Source of the DNA: an uncultured Bacteroidota bacterium
GTDB lineage: Bacteria > Bacteroidota > Bacteroidia > Flavobacteriales > Flavobacteriaceae
DNA length: 64,000 nt
Assembly: GCA_902587325.1 (NCBI GenBank)
Contig: CACIKV010000004.1
Span: 1-64,000, forward strand
Direction of reading: 5' to 3'
Numbering within the stretch: the stretch's first letter is position 1; each line of letters begins with the position of its first letter. The position numbers and the translations under genes were made by a program. Shown here in pieces: positions 9,302 to 18,476 of this stretch. The notes below the pieces were generated by a model, which was not told the DNA's origin, did no database searches, and saw only the letters and a program-made list of their open reading frames with translations.

Positions 9302-10711
9302 ATGAAAAAACTATTGTTCTTTTTTATTTTCACATTACTTTTTATCTCTTGTTCTAATAATGACAGGGGAGAATTAGTAGGTGTAAAGTCCAATAAGTTT
9401 TTTCCTACACAACCTAATGGTATGGTTCTAGTCCCTTCAGGGGCATTTACCATGGGTCCTTCAAACCCAAATGCATCGTTAGATCAAAACCCTAAGTTAA
9501 AGACAGTATCCGTCAAGTCTTTTTACATGGACGAAACAGAAATCACTAATAGTGAATATAGACAATTTGTTAATTGGGTTAGAGACTCGATTGTTAGACA
9601 TGAAATTGCCAAAGCTGCATATGAAAAAATTGGTGAAGAAATTAGTGAGGATGACCCATTGTGGAACTTTATGCCTATATATAAGAGAGTTGATGATGGT
9701 GAAGAAAAAACTGCATATCAAGAATATCTTGAAGAAAATGGATTAGGGTTTTTAGATATTGATGATAAATCTACTTATCGACTAAATTGGGATAATAAAA
9801 TTTCATGGCAAAGATCTGATTATCTTGATGCCAATTATGCTGCAATTTTAGAGGGTGGTATTGGTCCAGATTTGTTAGAAGATTATGAAGGTTTTTTTAT
9901 TCCTGCCGACTCAACACCTAATGGATTAAGAGCATTCAAAACAAAAAGAATCAAGTATAGCTTTCGTGAATTTGATATTGAAAAAAATAAATGGAGTGAT
10001 TACAAGGAAATCCAAGTTTATCCTGACACCACAGTTTGGTACAAGGATTTTAATTATAGTTACAACGAACCCATGCACAATGATTATTTTTGGCACGATG
10101 CTTATTCTGAGTATCCAGTTGTTGGAGTTTCTTGGGAACAAGCAAAAGCTTTTGCAGATTGGAGAACCTTTTACAAAAATCAACATAATAGAAAAAAGAA
10201 AAAAGACATTCAACTTGTAAGTCGCTTTAGATTACCAACCGAGTCTGAGTGGGAGTATGCTGCTAGAGGTGGAATTGAAAGAGCAGAATATCCTTGGGGA
10301 GGTCCTTACACATATGATGACAAGGGTTGTTTCTTAGCTAATTTTAAGCCGGAGAGAGGTGATTATGCAGCAGATCAAATTTTATATACAGCTGAAGCCG
10401 AATCTTATTGGCCAAATGATTATGGTCTATATAATATGTCTGGTAATGTTTCTGAGTGGACAGACTCTAATTATGAAAGGTCTGCCAGTGATTTTGTTTC
10501 TGGTTTAAATCCAAATATTGAAGGAAATGATTTAAATTCTAGAAAGGTAGTTAGAGGTGGATCTTGGAAAGATGTTGCTCATTTTCTAAAGGTTTCAACA
10601 AGAGATTATGAATATCAAGATAAGAAACGATCGTATATTGGATTCAGAACTGTTCAAAGCTATTTAGGAGAAGATGTTGGGTTTCAAGAAAATCCAAATA
10701 AAATATTTTAA
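9302..10711 (+). CDS. gldK: Gliding motility/T9SS lipoprotein GldK
   Basis: GldK is an outer-membrane lipoprotein that forms a periplasmic ring with GldN in the type IX secretion system. I place the start at the ATG at 9302, not 9239, because it gives a clean lipoprotein signal (MKKLLFFFIFTLLFISCSNN). The body has the formylglycine-generating-enzyme fold: MVLVPSGAFTMGPSNPNASL, MDETEITNSEYRQFV, FRLPTESEWEYAARGG and RKVVRGGSWKDV. It is a structural homologue of sulfatase maturases, not one itself. First gene of gldKLMN, 9 bases before gldL. Confidence 0.95.
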   Translation: MKKLLFFFIFTLLFISCSNNDRGELVGVKSNKFFPTQPNGMVLVPSGAFTMGPSNPNASLDQNPKLKTVSVKSFYMDETEITNSEYRQFVNWVRDSIVRHEIAKAAYEKIGEEISEDDPLWNFMPIYKRVDDGEEKTAYQEYLEENGLGFLDIDDKSTYRLNWDNKISWQRSDYLDANYAAILEGGIGPDLLEDYEGFFIPADSTPNGLRAFKTKRIKYSFREFDIEKNKWSDYKEIQVYPDTTVWYKDFNYSYNEPMHNDYFWHDAYSEYPVVGVSWEQAKAFADWRTFYKNQHNRKKKKDIQLVSRFRLPTESEWEYAARGGIERAEYPWGGPYTYDDKGCFLANFKPERGDYAADQILYTAEAESYWPNDYGLYNMSGNVSEWTDSNYERSASDFVSGLNPNIEGNDLNSRKVVRGGSWKDVAHFLKVSTRDYEYQDKKRSYIGFRTVQSYLGEDVGFQENPNKIF

Positions 10712-10720
10712 ATTATTTAT

Positions 10721-11320
10721 ATGAAAAAATCAAAAATTAAAAAGAAATTTCTTCCAGACAATGTTATTGAGTTAATGTTTGGACTTGGTGCATCAATTGT
10801 TATTATTGGTGCTCTTCTTAAGATTACTCATCAGGATCTTGGACCAATAACTGGAGATCTAATGTTATCTGTTGGATTAATTACTGAAGCTATTATTTTT
10901 GGTATTTCTGGAGTCCAAGGTTATTTTACTGGAGATCCGTCCGTTGAAGACAAAGGGTTACAAACAATCGAAGCAGAAACACAAAATCTTCAAAGTGCCG
11001 TTGACGAAACAGTTGCAGGCTTATCTGCATTAAATAATAATTTATCTAGTGCTGCTAAAGCAACATCTGCATTTGTAATTCCAAAAGATATTAGTGAAAA
11101 CATGAGCAGTTATAATACAAATTTAGCAAGCGCTGCTTCTAAAGTCAAAGAAATCAACTTATTATATGACTCGCTAAGTTCTAATTTATCTGAAATCAAT
11201 TCGTCTACTGGCTCTATGAATATTCCTGAAGGTTTAGGAGAAGAGTTAACTAAAATGAAACAAACTATCAATGAGCTTAATGCAAAATATGCAGCAATGC
11301 TTCAGGGTATGAAGAGCTAA
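10721..11320 (+). CDS. gldL: Gliding motility/T9SS motor protein GldL
   Basis: GldL is the inner-membrane stator-like subunit that, with GldM, converts the proton gradient into motion for type IX secretion and gliding. The 199-residue protein has two membrane segments near the N-terminus: IELMFGLGASIVIIGALLKI (about 17-36) and a second at about 47-65 that carries the conserved glutamate in LITEAIIFG. The rest is a cytoplasmic helical region rich in Ala, Ser and Asn. It lies 3 bases before gldM. Confidence 0.95.
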   Translation: MKKSKIKKKFLPDNVIELMFGLGASIVIIGALLKITHQDLGPITGDLMLSVGLITEAIIFGISGVQGYFTGDPSVEDKGLQTIEAETQNLQSAVDETVAGLSALNNNLSSAAKATSAFVIPKDISENMSSYNTNLASAASKVKEINLLYDSLSSNLSEINSSTGSMNIPEGLGEELTKMKQTINELNAKYAAMLQGMKS

Positions 11321-11323
11321 TAT

Positions 11324-13045
11324 ATGGCAGGAGAAAAGACTAATACTAGACAAAAAATGATAAACATGATGTATCTCGTGTTTATTGCAATGTTAGCATT
11401 AAATATTGATAAAGAAGTTCTCGCAACTATCGGAGTTATTAATGAAGATTTAGAAACCAGTATTGAACAACTTTCTGATGACAATGTAATTAAGTATGCA
11501 ACTATCGATAACCTGCAGTCACAGCCTGAATATCAAGTTGTCTACCCATTTGTTCAAGATCTAAAAGAAATATCTAACAACTATGTCAATTATATCAAAG
11601 ATTTAAAAAACAGTATCTTGGAAAGTGACAAGGAGGGGACTAGCTATGTTAGAAATATAAAAAATAAATCAAACTCAGAAAAACCTAATCAAGTTATGGT
11701 AGATTACCAGGTTATGGATAAATCAGGTCCTCTTGATGAACTTTTTTTTGAAAGGTCAATACTTCTGCCTGAAGGTGAAACTTATAAAAATAATTACATA
11801 GGTTTCAGAAATGATTTAATATCCATTATTGACAGTATTAAAATTAATGATCCAAAGTATATATCAGATGAAGTAGCATTAGCAAATCTTCAAAGTGTAG
11901 TTAATGATTTAGATTCAAGATTCGAGTATCCGGAAGATGGTAAAAAATTAAATAGTAATGGTAATGAATTGGATTTTATGGATTATGAATTTAAAGGTTT
12001 TCCACTCGTTGCATCCTTATCAAAAATGACCAAGACTCAAAATAATACGAGATATATTGAGAATAAATTACTTTCAGTAATTCTTGGTGAAATTGCTGTT
12101 GCAACAACTGGTGGAGGTGTTTTACAGGCTTATTTGAAAACACCAAAGGCTCAATATTTCTCAGGTGAAGTTTTTGACGGCAGTATTATTATGGGTCAAA
12201 AATCTTCATCTTTTGCATTTGAAGATCAAGATATAAAATTAACATTTCCAGGATCTAGTCAAGCTAGAGATTTAATTGAAGGCTCAGATTATGAAATTTC
12301 TGAGGGTCAAATTGTATTTAAGAAAAGATTAACCCAAACTGGTAGTTATAAGTTATCAGGTTCTGTAACTAAATTGGATGATAGAAATGTTACAACGATT
12401 CCTATTAATGAGGAGTTTTCAATCATTGAAAAACCATCTACCGCAACAGTTGAGGCAGTCAGAATGAACATATTGTATGAGGGTTTAAAAAATCCTGTAA
12501 ATGTTGTTCTTCCGGGTGCTGTTCAATTAAGCCAATATAATACTCAAGACTCTAACGTTACCCTTGCATCAACAAATATTCCCGGCGCTAATTTTACTGC
12601 AAAACCTGTCGCTGGTTCATCTGAAGCATTTATCCAAGTTCGAGGTATAGTTAATGGTCAGCCTGCCATATCAGAGCCTAAATTATTTAGAGTAAAGAAA
12701 GCTCCTGACGGAGTTGGTGCTATTGAGAATGATCAATCATATCCCTCTGGATCTACAGTTACTCAGTTTAACATATTGAATGGACAAGTAACGGGTTATA
12801 AACCAGATGATTTTGATTATGAATTTAATGTGGAAGTTACTAGATTTATTATTAGTGTTGGAATAAACCAAGCTCTCACAATTGAAGGTAATTTTATTGA
12901 AGGTCTAGCTGAAGATTATATAAGACAATCTCCGTCAGGAACACCAATTGTTTTCTCAAGTATTGAGGCTATTGGTTGGGAAGGTAGTGACAAGAGTGAG
13001 GCGTTTAAATACAATGTAAATGATTTTACAATTAGAAAACAATAA
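11324..13045 (+). CDS. gldM: Gliding motility/T9SS protein GldM
   Basis: GldM spans the periplasm and links the GldL motor to the GldK/GldN ring. The 573-residue protein starts with the conserved block RQKMINMMYLVFIAMLALNI, which forms its single membrane helix (about 10-30). It is followed by a helical domain and then beta-rich periplasmic domains. The segment SSFAFEDQDIKLTFPG and the C-terminal domain starting near DGVGAIENDQSYPSG match GldM organisation. Length is slightly above 510-520, the usual range I know for the family. Confidence 0.95.
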   Translation: MAGEKTNTRQKMINMMYLVFIAMLALNIDKEVLATIGVINEDLETSIEQLSDDNVIKYATIDNLQSQPEYQVVYPFVQDLKEISNNYVNYIKDLKNSILESDKEGTSYVRNIKNKSNSEKPNQVMVDYQVMDKSGPLDELFFERSILLPEGETYKNNYIGFRNDLISIIDSIKINDPKYISDEVALANLQSVVNDLDSRFEYPEDGKKLNSNGNELDFMDYEFKGFPLVASLSKMTKTQNNTRYIENKLLSVILGEIAVATTGGGVLQAYLKTPKAQYFSGEVFDGSIIMGQKSSSFAFEDQDIKLTFPGSSQARDLIEGSDYEISEGQIVFKKRLTQTGSYKLSGSVTKLDDRNVTTIPINEEFSIIEKPSTATVEAVRMNILYEGLKNPVNVVLPGAVQLSQYNTQDSNVTLASTNIPGANFTAKPVAGSSEAFIQVRGIVNGQPAISEPKLFRVKKAPDGVGAIENDQSYPSGSTVTQFNILNGQVTGYKPDDFDYEFNVEVTRFIISVGINQALTIEGNFIEGLAEDYIRQSPSGTPIVFSSIEAIGWEGSDKSEAFKYNVNDFTIRKQ

Positions 13046-13051
13046 TTTATA

Positions 13052-13936
13052 ATGAGGTCACTAACTGTATTTTTTATTTTATTTTCAAATTTAATTTTTT
13101 CTCAAGTAGATTTAATTAATGCTAAAAAACCTATTGAGGCTGAAAAAAAATCTATAAATGAGATTACACCTTTAGAATATGCAAATATTGAAGAAAATGA
13201 TATTTTGTGGTCAAGAGTAGTATATGAATTTATTGATTTAAATGAGAAGCTAAATTTCCCTTTACTCTTCCCAACGAATGATGAACAAAACAAAATTGGT
13301 AGAAAGTCATTATGGAGAGTTTTAAAAGAACATATTGTTAATAAAATTGAAGAAGATCCATCAGGTACAAGTCTTGAAATATACAAATTCGATGAATTCT
13401 CTTCCTCAGATAAATTATCTACAACTGAAATCAAAGATTTGATGAGTTATGAATTAATTTCTAGAAAAACTGGTACTCAGACTTTATATGTAAAGTCAAG
13501 TGAAATTGGAGGCTACAACATAAAAGGTATTTGGTATTTTGATAAAAAAGCATCAGAATTAAAATATAGATTATTAGGTATTCAACCTGTTGGGGCTAAT
13601 ACTGAGGATTTAAAAAATGGTGTCCAAAACCCTAATTTAGGGTCTCCTTATTTTTGGATATGGTATCCTTCAGTTAGAGAAGAATTAAATAACCACTTAG
13701 TTTTCAATGATAGAAATAATAATAATAGAATATCATTTGATGATTTATTAATAAACAGAAGATTTAGTTCGTTTATTTATAAATACAATAATATATATGG
13801 AGATAGAGAAATTAAAGATTATATCAAAAGAAGACCAGGTGAGTCAGAACAACAACATCAACTAAGATTTATACTTGAATCTGAAAGAATCAAAAAAGAA
13901 ATTCTTGATTTTGAATTAGATATGTGGGGATATTAG
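13052..13936 (+). CDS. gldN: Gliding motility/T9SS protein GldN
   Basis: GldN is the periplasmic partner of GldK in the type IX secretion ring. The 294-residue protein has a signal peptide (about 1-17, ending LIFSQVDL) and the family features: WSRVVYEFIDLNEKLNFPL, FPTNDEQNKIGRKSLWRVL, and PYFWIWYPSVREELNNH. The C-terminus ends ILDFELDMWGY, typical for GldN. It is the last gene of gldKLMN. No gldO paralogue follows. Confidence 0.95.
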   Translation: MRSLTVFFILFSNLIFSQVDLINAKKPIEAEKKSINEITPLEYANIEENDILWSRVVYEFIDLNEKLNFPLLFPTNDEQNKIGRKSLWRVLKEHIVNKIEEDPSGTSLEIYKFDEFSSSDKLSTTEIKDLMSYELISRKTGTQTLYVKSSEIGGYNIKGIWYFDKKASELKYRLLGIQPVGANTEDLKNGVQNPNLGSPYFWIWYPSVREELNNHLVFNDRNNNNRISFDDLLINRRFSSFIYKYNNIYGDREIKDYIKRRPGESEQQHQLRFILESERIKKEILDFELDMWGY

Positions 13937-13982
13937 ATTCACAAAATGAAATTAAAATTAAATAAACTATAAATATTAAAAT

Positions 13983-14516
13983 ATGAAAAATTACTTACTA
14001 TTATTTTTTGCAGCATTATTTATTGGCTGCGCACCAACAGGTGTTCAAGTTACATTTGATGATGAAAAATCAAATGCAATCCAATCACATTTTCAAAACT
14101 ATTTGAATAATGATATGGATGGCTTGAAATCTCTTTGGTCACCAGATCTTAAGGTTTATGCGAATAGCCCTGACCCAATCGGATTAGATGAGCTTGTTGG
14201 CATGCTACAAGCTCAACATTCCACATTTTCACCAATAGAAATGACATTTGGTGAAGAAGCAGAAAATCAACCGATTGCTTGGGTGGAAACTACAGATTAT
14301 CCTGAAACAGCTTCAAGTCCTGCCGCAACTTGGTCTCAATCTTGGTTTACTTGGACTGCAACAAGTAAACTTAGCGGAGAAACTATAACATTACCTGCTC
14401 ATATAAGTTTTCAGTGGGGAGATGATGGTAAAATTTCTGCAGAATATCATTTTTACGAAACTGGCCCTATGACAGCTGCAATTGAAGCTGCACAAGCAGC
14501 ATTAGTAGCAGAATAG
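13983..14516 (+). CDS. NTF2/SnoaL-like lipoprotein
   Basis: A 177-residue lipoprotein: the signal peptide ends at FIGCAPTG with the lipobox Cys at residue 16. The remainder reads as one cone-shaped NTF2/SnoaL-like domain: NAIQSHFQNYLNNDMDGLKS then LWSPDLKVYANSP at the start, and a beta-sheet end (GDDGKISAEYHFYETGP). In marine bacteria such proteins are abundant, but their ligand is unknown. Codon use is more GC-rich than in the neighbours, which may reflect high expression. It lies 46 bases after gldN and ends just before a strong terminator. Confidence 0.7.
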   Translation: MKNYLLLFFAALFIGCAPTGVQVTFDDEKSNAIQSHFQNYLNNDMDGLKSLWSPDLKVYANSPDPIGLDELVGMLQAQHSTFSPIEMTFGEEAENQPIAWVETTDYPETASSPAATWSQSWFTWTATSKLSGETITLPAHISFQWGDDGKISAEYHFYETGPMTAAIEAAQAALVAE

Positions 14517-14538
14517 TTTGAATAAAAAACTAAATTAT

Positions 14539-14566
14539 AAAAAAAGGGGCTTTATGCCCCTTTTTT
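14539..14566. terminator. Bidirectional rho-independent terminator
   Basis: AAAAAAAGGGGC-TTTAT-GCCCCTTTTTT forms a GC-rich 5-bp stem flanked by A and T runs, so it can end transcription in both directions. It lies after the NTF2-like lipoprotein gene and overlaps the last codons of the convergent aconitase gene, whose C-terminal KKGA is encoded inside the stem. Confidence 0.85.
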
Positions 14567-16810
14567 AATGAGATTTAATGCTGATCCTTCTCTGTACCAA
14601 TCAATTTGTTGATCATTATAAGTGTGATTAGTTTTTATAATATCAATAGAGCCGTCAGAATGAATTAATTCAACAGTGATTTTGTTACCAGGACTAAAGT
14701 TTTTTAGATCAATAAAATTGAATGTATCGTCTTCTTGAATTAAATCATAATCAGATTCGTTATCAAACGTTAACGCTAGCATTCCCTGTTTTTTTAAGTT
14801 CGTTTCGTGAATTCGTGCGAAAGATTTTACAATTACAACTCTAACACCAAGGTGTCTAGGTTCCATTGCGGCATGTTCTCTTGAGGATCCCTCACCATAA
14901 TTGTGATCACCAACAACAACAGTTGGAATATTATTTTTCTTGTAATCACGTTGCGTTTCAGGAACTCCACCGTATTCACCATTTAATTGATTCTTAATAA
15001 AGTTTGTTTTTTTATTGAAAGCATTAACAGCTCCAATCAAACAATTGTTTGAAATATTATCTAAGTGTCCTCTGTACCTTAACCAAGGTCCAGCCATTGA
15101 TATATGATCTGTAGTACATTTTCCAAATGCTTTAATTAAAAGCTTTGCCTCAGTTATGTTATTTCCATCCCAAGGTGAAAAGGGTTCCAGCTTTTCCAGC
15201 CTTTTTGAATCGGGATTGATTTTAACTTCAACATTTGAACCATCTTGGTCAGGTTCAATATAGCCCCTGTCATCAACTTCAAAACCTTTTGGTGGTAATT
15301 CCCAGCCCGTAGGTTCTTCAAGTTTAACTTCTTGACCCAATTCATTTAATAATGAATCAGTTTTTGGATTAAATCCTAAGTCACCAGATATAGCTATAGC
15401 AGCAACAATTTCAGGTGAGGCAACAAATGCATGAGTGTTTGGATTACCATCAGCTCTTTTAGCAAAATTCCTGTTAAAAGAGTGAATAATTGAGTTTTTT
15501 TCTTGTCTATCAGCACCATCCCTGGCCCATTGACCAATGCAAGGTCCACATGCGTTTGTAAATACTTTAGCATCTAACTTTTCAAAAATATTTAAAAATC
15601 CATCCCTTTCAGCAGTATATCTAACTTGTTCAGACCCAGGATTAATTCCAAAAAAAGCTTTCGTAGACAAATTTTTGTTAAGAGCTTGATCTGCAATTGA
15701 AGAAGCACGTGATAAGTCTTCATATGAGGAATTAGTACATGAACCAATCAATCCCCATTCTATTTTTCTTGGCCAGTTATTTTTTTCAAGTGTTTTTGTC
15801 ATTTCACTAATTGGAGTTGCAATGTCAGGTGAAAATGGACCATTTATATGAGGTTCAAGTTTAGATAAGTTAATTTCAATAACTTCATCAAAGTATTTTT
15901 CTGGGTTTTCATATACCTCTTTGTCACCTGTTAAGTAGCTTTTAATTTTATTTGCTTCATCTGCTATTTCATCTCTTCCTGTTGCTCTTAAATATTTTTC
16001 CATTGATTCATCATATCCAAAGGTTGATGTTGTAGCACCAACTTCAGCGCCCATATTACAAATAGTACCTTTGCCTGTACATGATAAATTTTGAGCACCA
16101 GGCCCAAAGTATTCGATTATAGCACCAGTTCCACCTTTTACAGTTAAAATTCCTGCAACTTTTAAAATAACATCCTTCGCTGCAGTCCAGCCAGATAATT
16201 TTCCAGTTAATTTTACACCAATTAATTTTGGGAATTTTAATTCCCATGCCATTCCTGCCATAACATCAACAGCATCTGCACCACCAACTCCAATCGCAAC
16301 CATTCCTAAACCACCTGCATTAACAGTATGGGAATCAGTGCCTATCATCATTCCTCCAGGAAAGGCATAATTTTCTAATACAACTTGATGGATGATTCCA
16401 GCGCCTGGTTTCCAAAACCCAATTCCATATTTATTTGATACAGATTCTAAAAAATTAAAAACCTCATTACTTGAATTAATAGCCTCTTGTAAATCAGGGC
16501 CAGCACCAATTTTAGCTTGTATTAAATGATCGCAATGGACAGTTGTTGGAACTGCTACTTTTGATTTTCCAGCTTGCATAAATTGAAGCAAAGCCATCTG
16601 AGCAGTCGCGTCCTGACATGCAATTCTATCAGGTGCAAAATCTACATAATCAGCTCCTCTTTCAAAAGGTTTATTTAAACTATTCCAAAGATGGGAGTAG
16701 AGAATTTTTTCGGATAAAGTAAGAGGATGATTACACACCCTTTTAGCATTATCAACTTTATCCTTCATTGAAGAATAAACTTTTTTAATCATTTCAATAT
16801 CAAAAACCAT
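14552..16810 (-). CDS. acn: Aconitate hydratase, mitochondrial type
   Basis: This TCA-cycle enzyme isomerises citrate to isocitrate with a [4Fe-4S] cluster in the cytoplasm. The 752-residue protein resembles the mitochondrial-type aconitase: an N-terminal start without extension ([20 protein letters not shown]), the substrate block [20 protein letters not shown], and cluster cysteines in [11 protein letters not shown] and [10 protein letters not shown]. The C-terminal swivel domain carries [20 protein letters not shown]. Coding sequence extends into the shared terminator. A perfect TAnnTTTG lies upstream. Confidence 0.96.
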   Translation of the reverse strand: MVFDIEMIKKVYSSMKDKVDNAKRVCNHPLTLSEKILYSHLWNSLNKPFERGADYVDFAPDRIACQDATAQMALLQFMQAGKSKVAVPTTVHCDHLIQAKIGAGPDLQEAINSSNEVFNFLESVSNKYGIGFWKPGAGIIHQVVLENYAFPGGMMIGTDSHTVNAGGLGMVAIGVGGADAVDVMAGMAWELKFPKLIGVKLTGKLSGWTAAKDVILKVAGILTVKGGTGAIIEYFGPGAQNLSCTGKGTICNMGAEVGATTSTFGYDESMEKYLRATGRDEIADEANKIKSYLTGDKEVYENPEKYFDEVIEINLSKLEPHINGPFSPDIATPISEMTKTLEKNNWPRKIEWGLIGSCTNSSYEDLSRASSIADQALNKNLSTKAFFGINPGSEQVRYTAERDGFLNIFEKLDAKVFTNACGPCIGQWARDGADRQEKNSIIHSFNRNFAKRADGNPNTHAFVASPEIVAAIAISGDLGFNPKTDSLLNELGQEVKLEEPTGWELPPKGFEVDDRGYIEPDQDGSNVEVKINPDSKRLEKLEPFSPWDGNNITEAKLLIKAFGKCTTDHISMAGPWLRYRGHLDNISNNCLIGAVNAFNKKTNFIKNQLNGEYGGVPETQRDYKKNNIPTVVVGDHNYGEGSSREHAAMEPRHLGVRVVIVKSFARIHETNLKKQGMLALTFDNESDYDLIQEDDTFNFIDLKNFSPGNKITVELIHSDGSIDIIKTNHTYNDQQIDWYREGSALNLIKKGA

Positions 16811-16828
16811 ATTGTGATTTTGGTTTTA

Positions 16829-16836
16829 CAAAATTA
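16829..16836 (-). promoter_or_regulatory. Candidate -7 element for aconitase
   Basis: On the minus strand the octamer reads TAATTTTG, a perfect TAnnTTTG, 18 bases before the aconitase ATG. No TTG is present at the right distance for a -33 element, so confidence is moderate. Confidence 0.45.
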
Positions 16837-16988
16837 ATAAAATAAAATTTGTTTTGGCTGATATATAAGCCTTCTTTTCAAATTAAAGATTATTTAAACT
16901 AAATAACTATACGCTTGATCCACCTAATATTAAATTTTAGATTTTTTTTTTTAATGAATAAACATCAAAATTTTTGTAATTTATTATC

Positions 16989-18470
16989 ATGAAAACTACT
17001 AGCAAAATACTTTTTCTTATTTTTTTTATTTTTTCATGTAATACAAAAAATCAAAAAATAAATGATAAAAAATTAAATGTTCTATTCATTGTTGCTGATG
17101 ATTTAAATTGTGCAATTGGAGCTTATGGTGACCCACAAGCAATAACCCCAAATATTGATAAACTAGCTGAAAAAGGACTAATTTTTAATGATGCTCATAA
17201 CCAATATCCTCATTGTGGGCCGTCAAGAGTATCATTTATGACTGGTCTATACCCTGATCAAACAAAATCAAAGGGGCTTAGACTTTATGTCAGACAAACC
17301 ATACCTGATGTGGTTACTTTAGGAGAAAAACTAATTTCTGAGAATTATCACTCGGCTCGAGTTGGTAAAATTTATCACTACCATAATCCTAGAGATATTG
17401 GAACTTCTGGACATGATGATCCATTTACTTGGAACAGAACTGTGAATCCATGGGGAAGAGATAAAAGAGAGGAATATAAAATAAACACTTTACAAGAAGG
17501 TGAATATGGTGGTACATTAAGTTGGCTTCAGACTGATGGTAAAGATGAAGAACAAACAGACGGTATAGGTGCAACTGAAACAATTCGTTTTTTAGATGAG
17601 TTCGCTAAGAGCGGAGAAAATTTCTTTTTAGCATACGGTTTATTTAGACCGCACACACCTTATGTTGCTCCAAAAAAATATTTTGATATGTATAATATGG
17701 ATGATTTTGATATACCTGAAAGTGATGAAGAATATTTAAAAACCATCCCAATGCCAGCAGCCAGGTCAATTAGAGAAAAAAAAGTACAAAATAATTTAGA
17801 AAAAGACTTAGCGAAAGAAATTAAGCACGCATACTATGCGACAACATCCTTTGTTGATGCTCAAATTGGTCGAGTTTTGGATAAGCTTGAAGAAACAGGA
17901 CTTGATAAAAATACAATAGTCATTTTAACATCTGATCATGGATATCATCTTGGTGAACATGGGCATTGGCAAAAAAGAACTCTGTTTAATCATGCAACTA
18001 GAGTCCCATTAATTTTTTCAGGCCCAGGTATTAACAATACTAAAGGGGATGTTAATGATCCAGTAGAACTTATTGATATTTATCCAACAATTATGGATTT
18101 GCTAAATATGGAAGCTCCAAAATTTCTAAGTGGAAAAAGTTTAAAACCATACCTTTTAGGTGACAGAAATCAAATTAGAAATGAGGCTTTGACTGAACTC
18201 CGTGTATGGACACCTACAGGACATGCTCAAGGATACTCAATTAAAAGTAAAGAGTATAGATTTACAAAGTGGCTACATAATGGATTTCTTGATTCTGAGC
18301 TGTATGATTTAAAATTTGATTCAGCTGAATTAAATAATTTATCAAAAGATATTTCTTATCAAAAAATTAAAGATTCATTATTAGAAGTTATAAATAAACG
18401 TATAGTAGAAGCTAATTCATATCCTGAAAGTTTGGGTAGACAAATTGAAAATGCTGCACCTATAAACTAA
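16989..18470 (+). CDS. Lipoprotein sulfatase, iduronate-2-sulfatase-like (S1_7-like)
   Basis: A type I sulfatase expected to hydrolyse a sulfate ester on a sugar. The lipoprotein signal ends IFSCNTK (Cys 17). The catalytic Cys, to be converted to formylglycine, is C76 in HCGPSRVSFMTG. Metal ligands appear as ADDLN (36-40) and SDHGYHLGEHGHW. The segment FRPHTPYVAPKKYFDMYNM and the LGEHGHWQK block match iduronate-2-sulfatase, so I class it with S1_7-like enzymes; the exact substrate is unknown. It is the first of a tandem pair with the next gene, which shares its MKTTSKILF leader. Confidence 0.9.
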   Translation: MKTTSKILFLIFFIFSCNTKNQKINDKKLNVLFIVADDLNCAIGAYGDPQAITPNIDKLAEKGLIFNDAHNQYPHCGPSRVSFMTGLYPDQTKSKGLRLYVRQTIPDVVTLGEKLISENYHSARVGKIYHYHNPRDIGTSGHDDPFTWNRTVNPWGRDKREEYKINTLQEGEYGGTLSWLQTDGKDEEQTDGIGATETIRFLDEFAKSGENFFLAYGLFRPHTPYVAPKKYFDMYNMDDFDIPESDEEYLKTIPMPAARSIREKKVQNNLEKDLAKEIKHAYYATTSFVDAQIGRVLDKLEETGLDKNTIVILTSDHGYHLGEHGHWQKRTLFNHATRVPLIFSGPGINNTKGDVNDPVELIDIYPTIMDLLNMEAPKFLSGKSLKPYLLGDRNQIRNEALTELRVWTPTGHAQGYSIKSKEYRFTKWLHNGFLDSELYDLKFDSAELNNLSKDISYQKIKDSLLEVINKRIVEANSYPESLGRQIENAAPIN

Positions 18471-18476
18471 AATAAA

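Noticed and set aside
9302-10711. GldK as a formylglycine-generating sulfatase maturase for the nearby sulfatases
   Set aside because: It has the FGE fold but sits in gldKLMN with full GldK features; GldK proteins are structural T9SS components.
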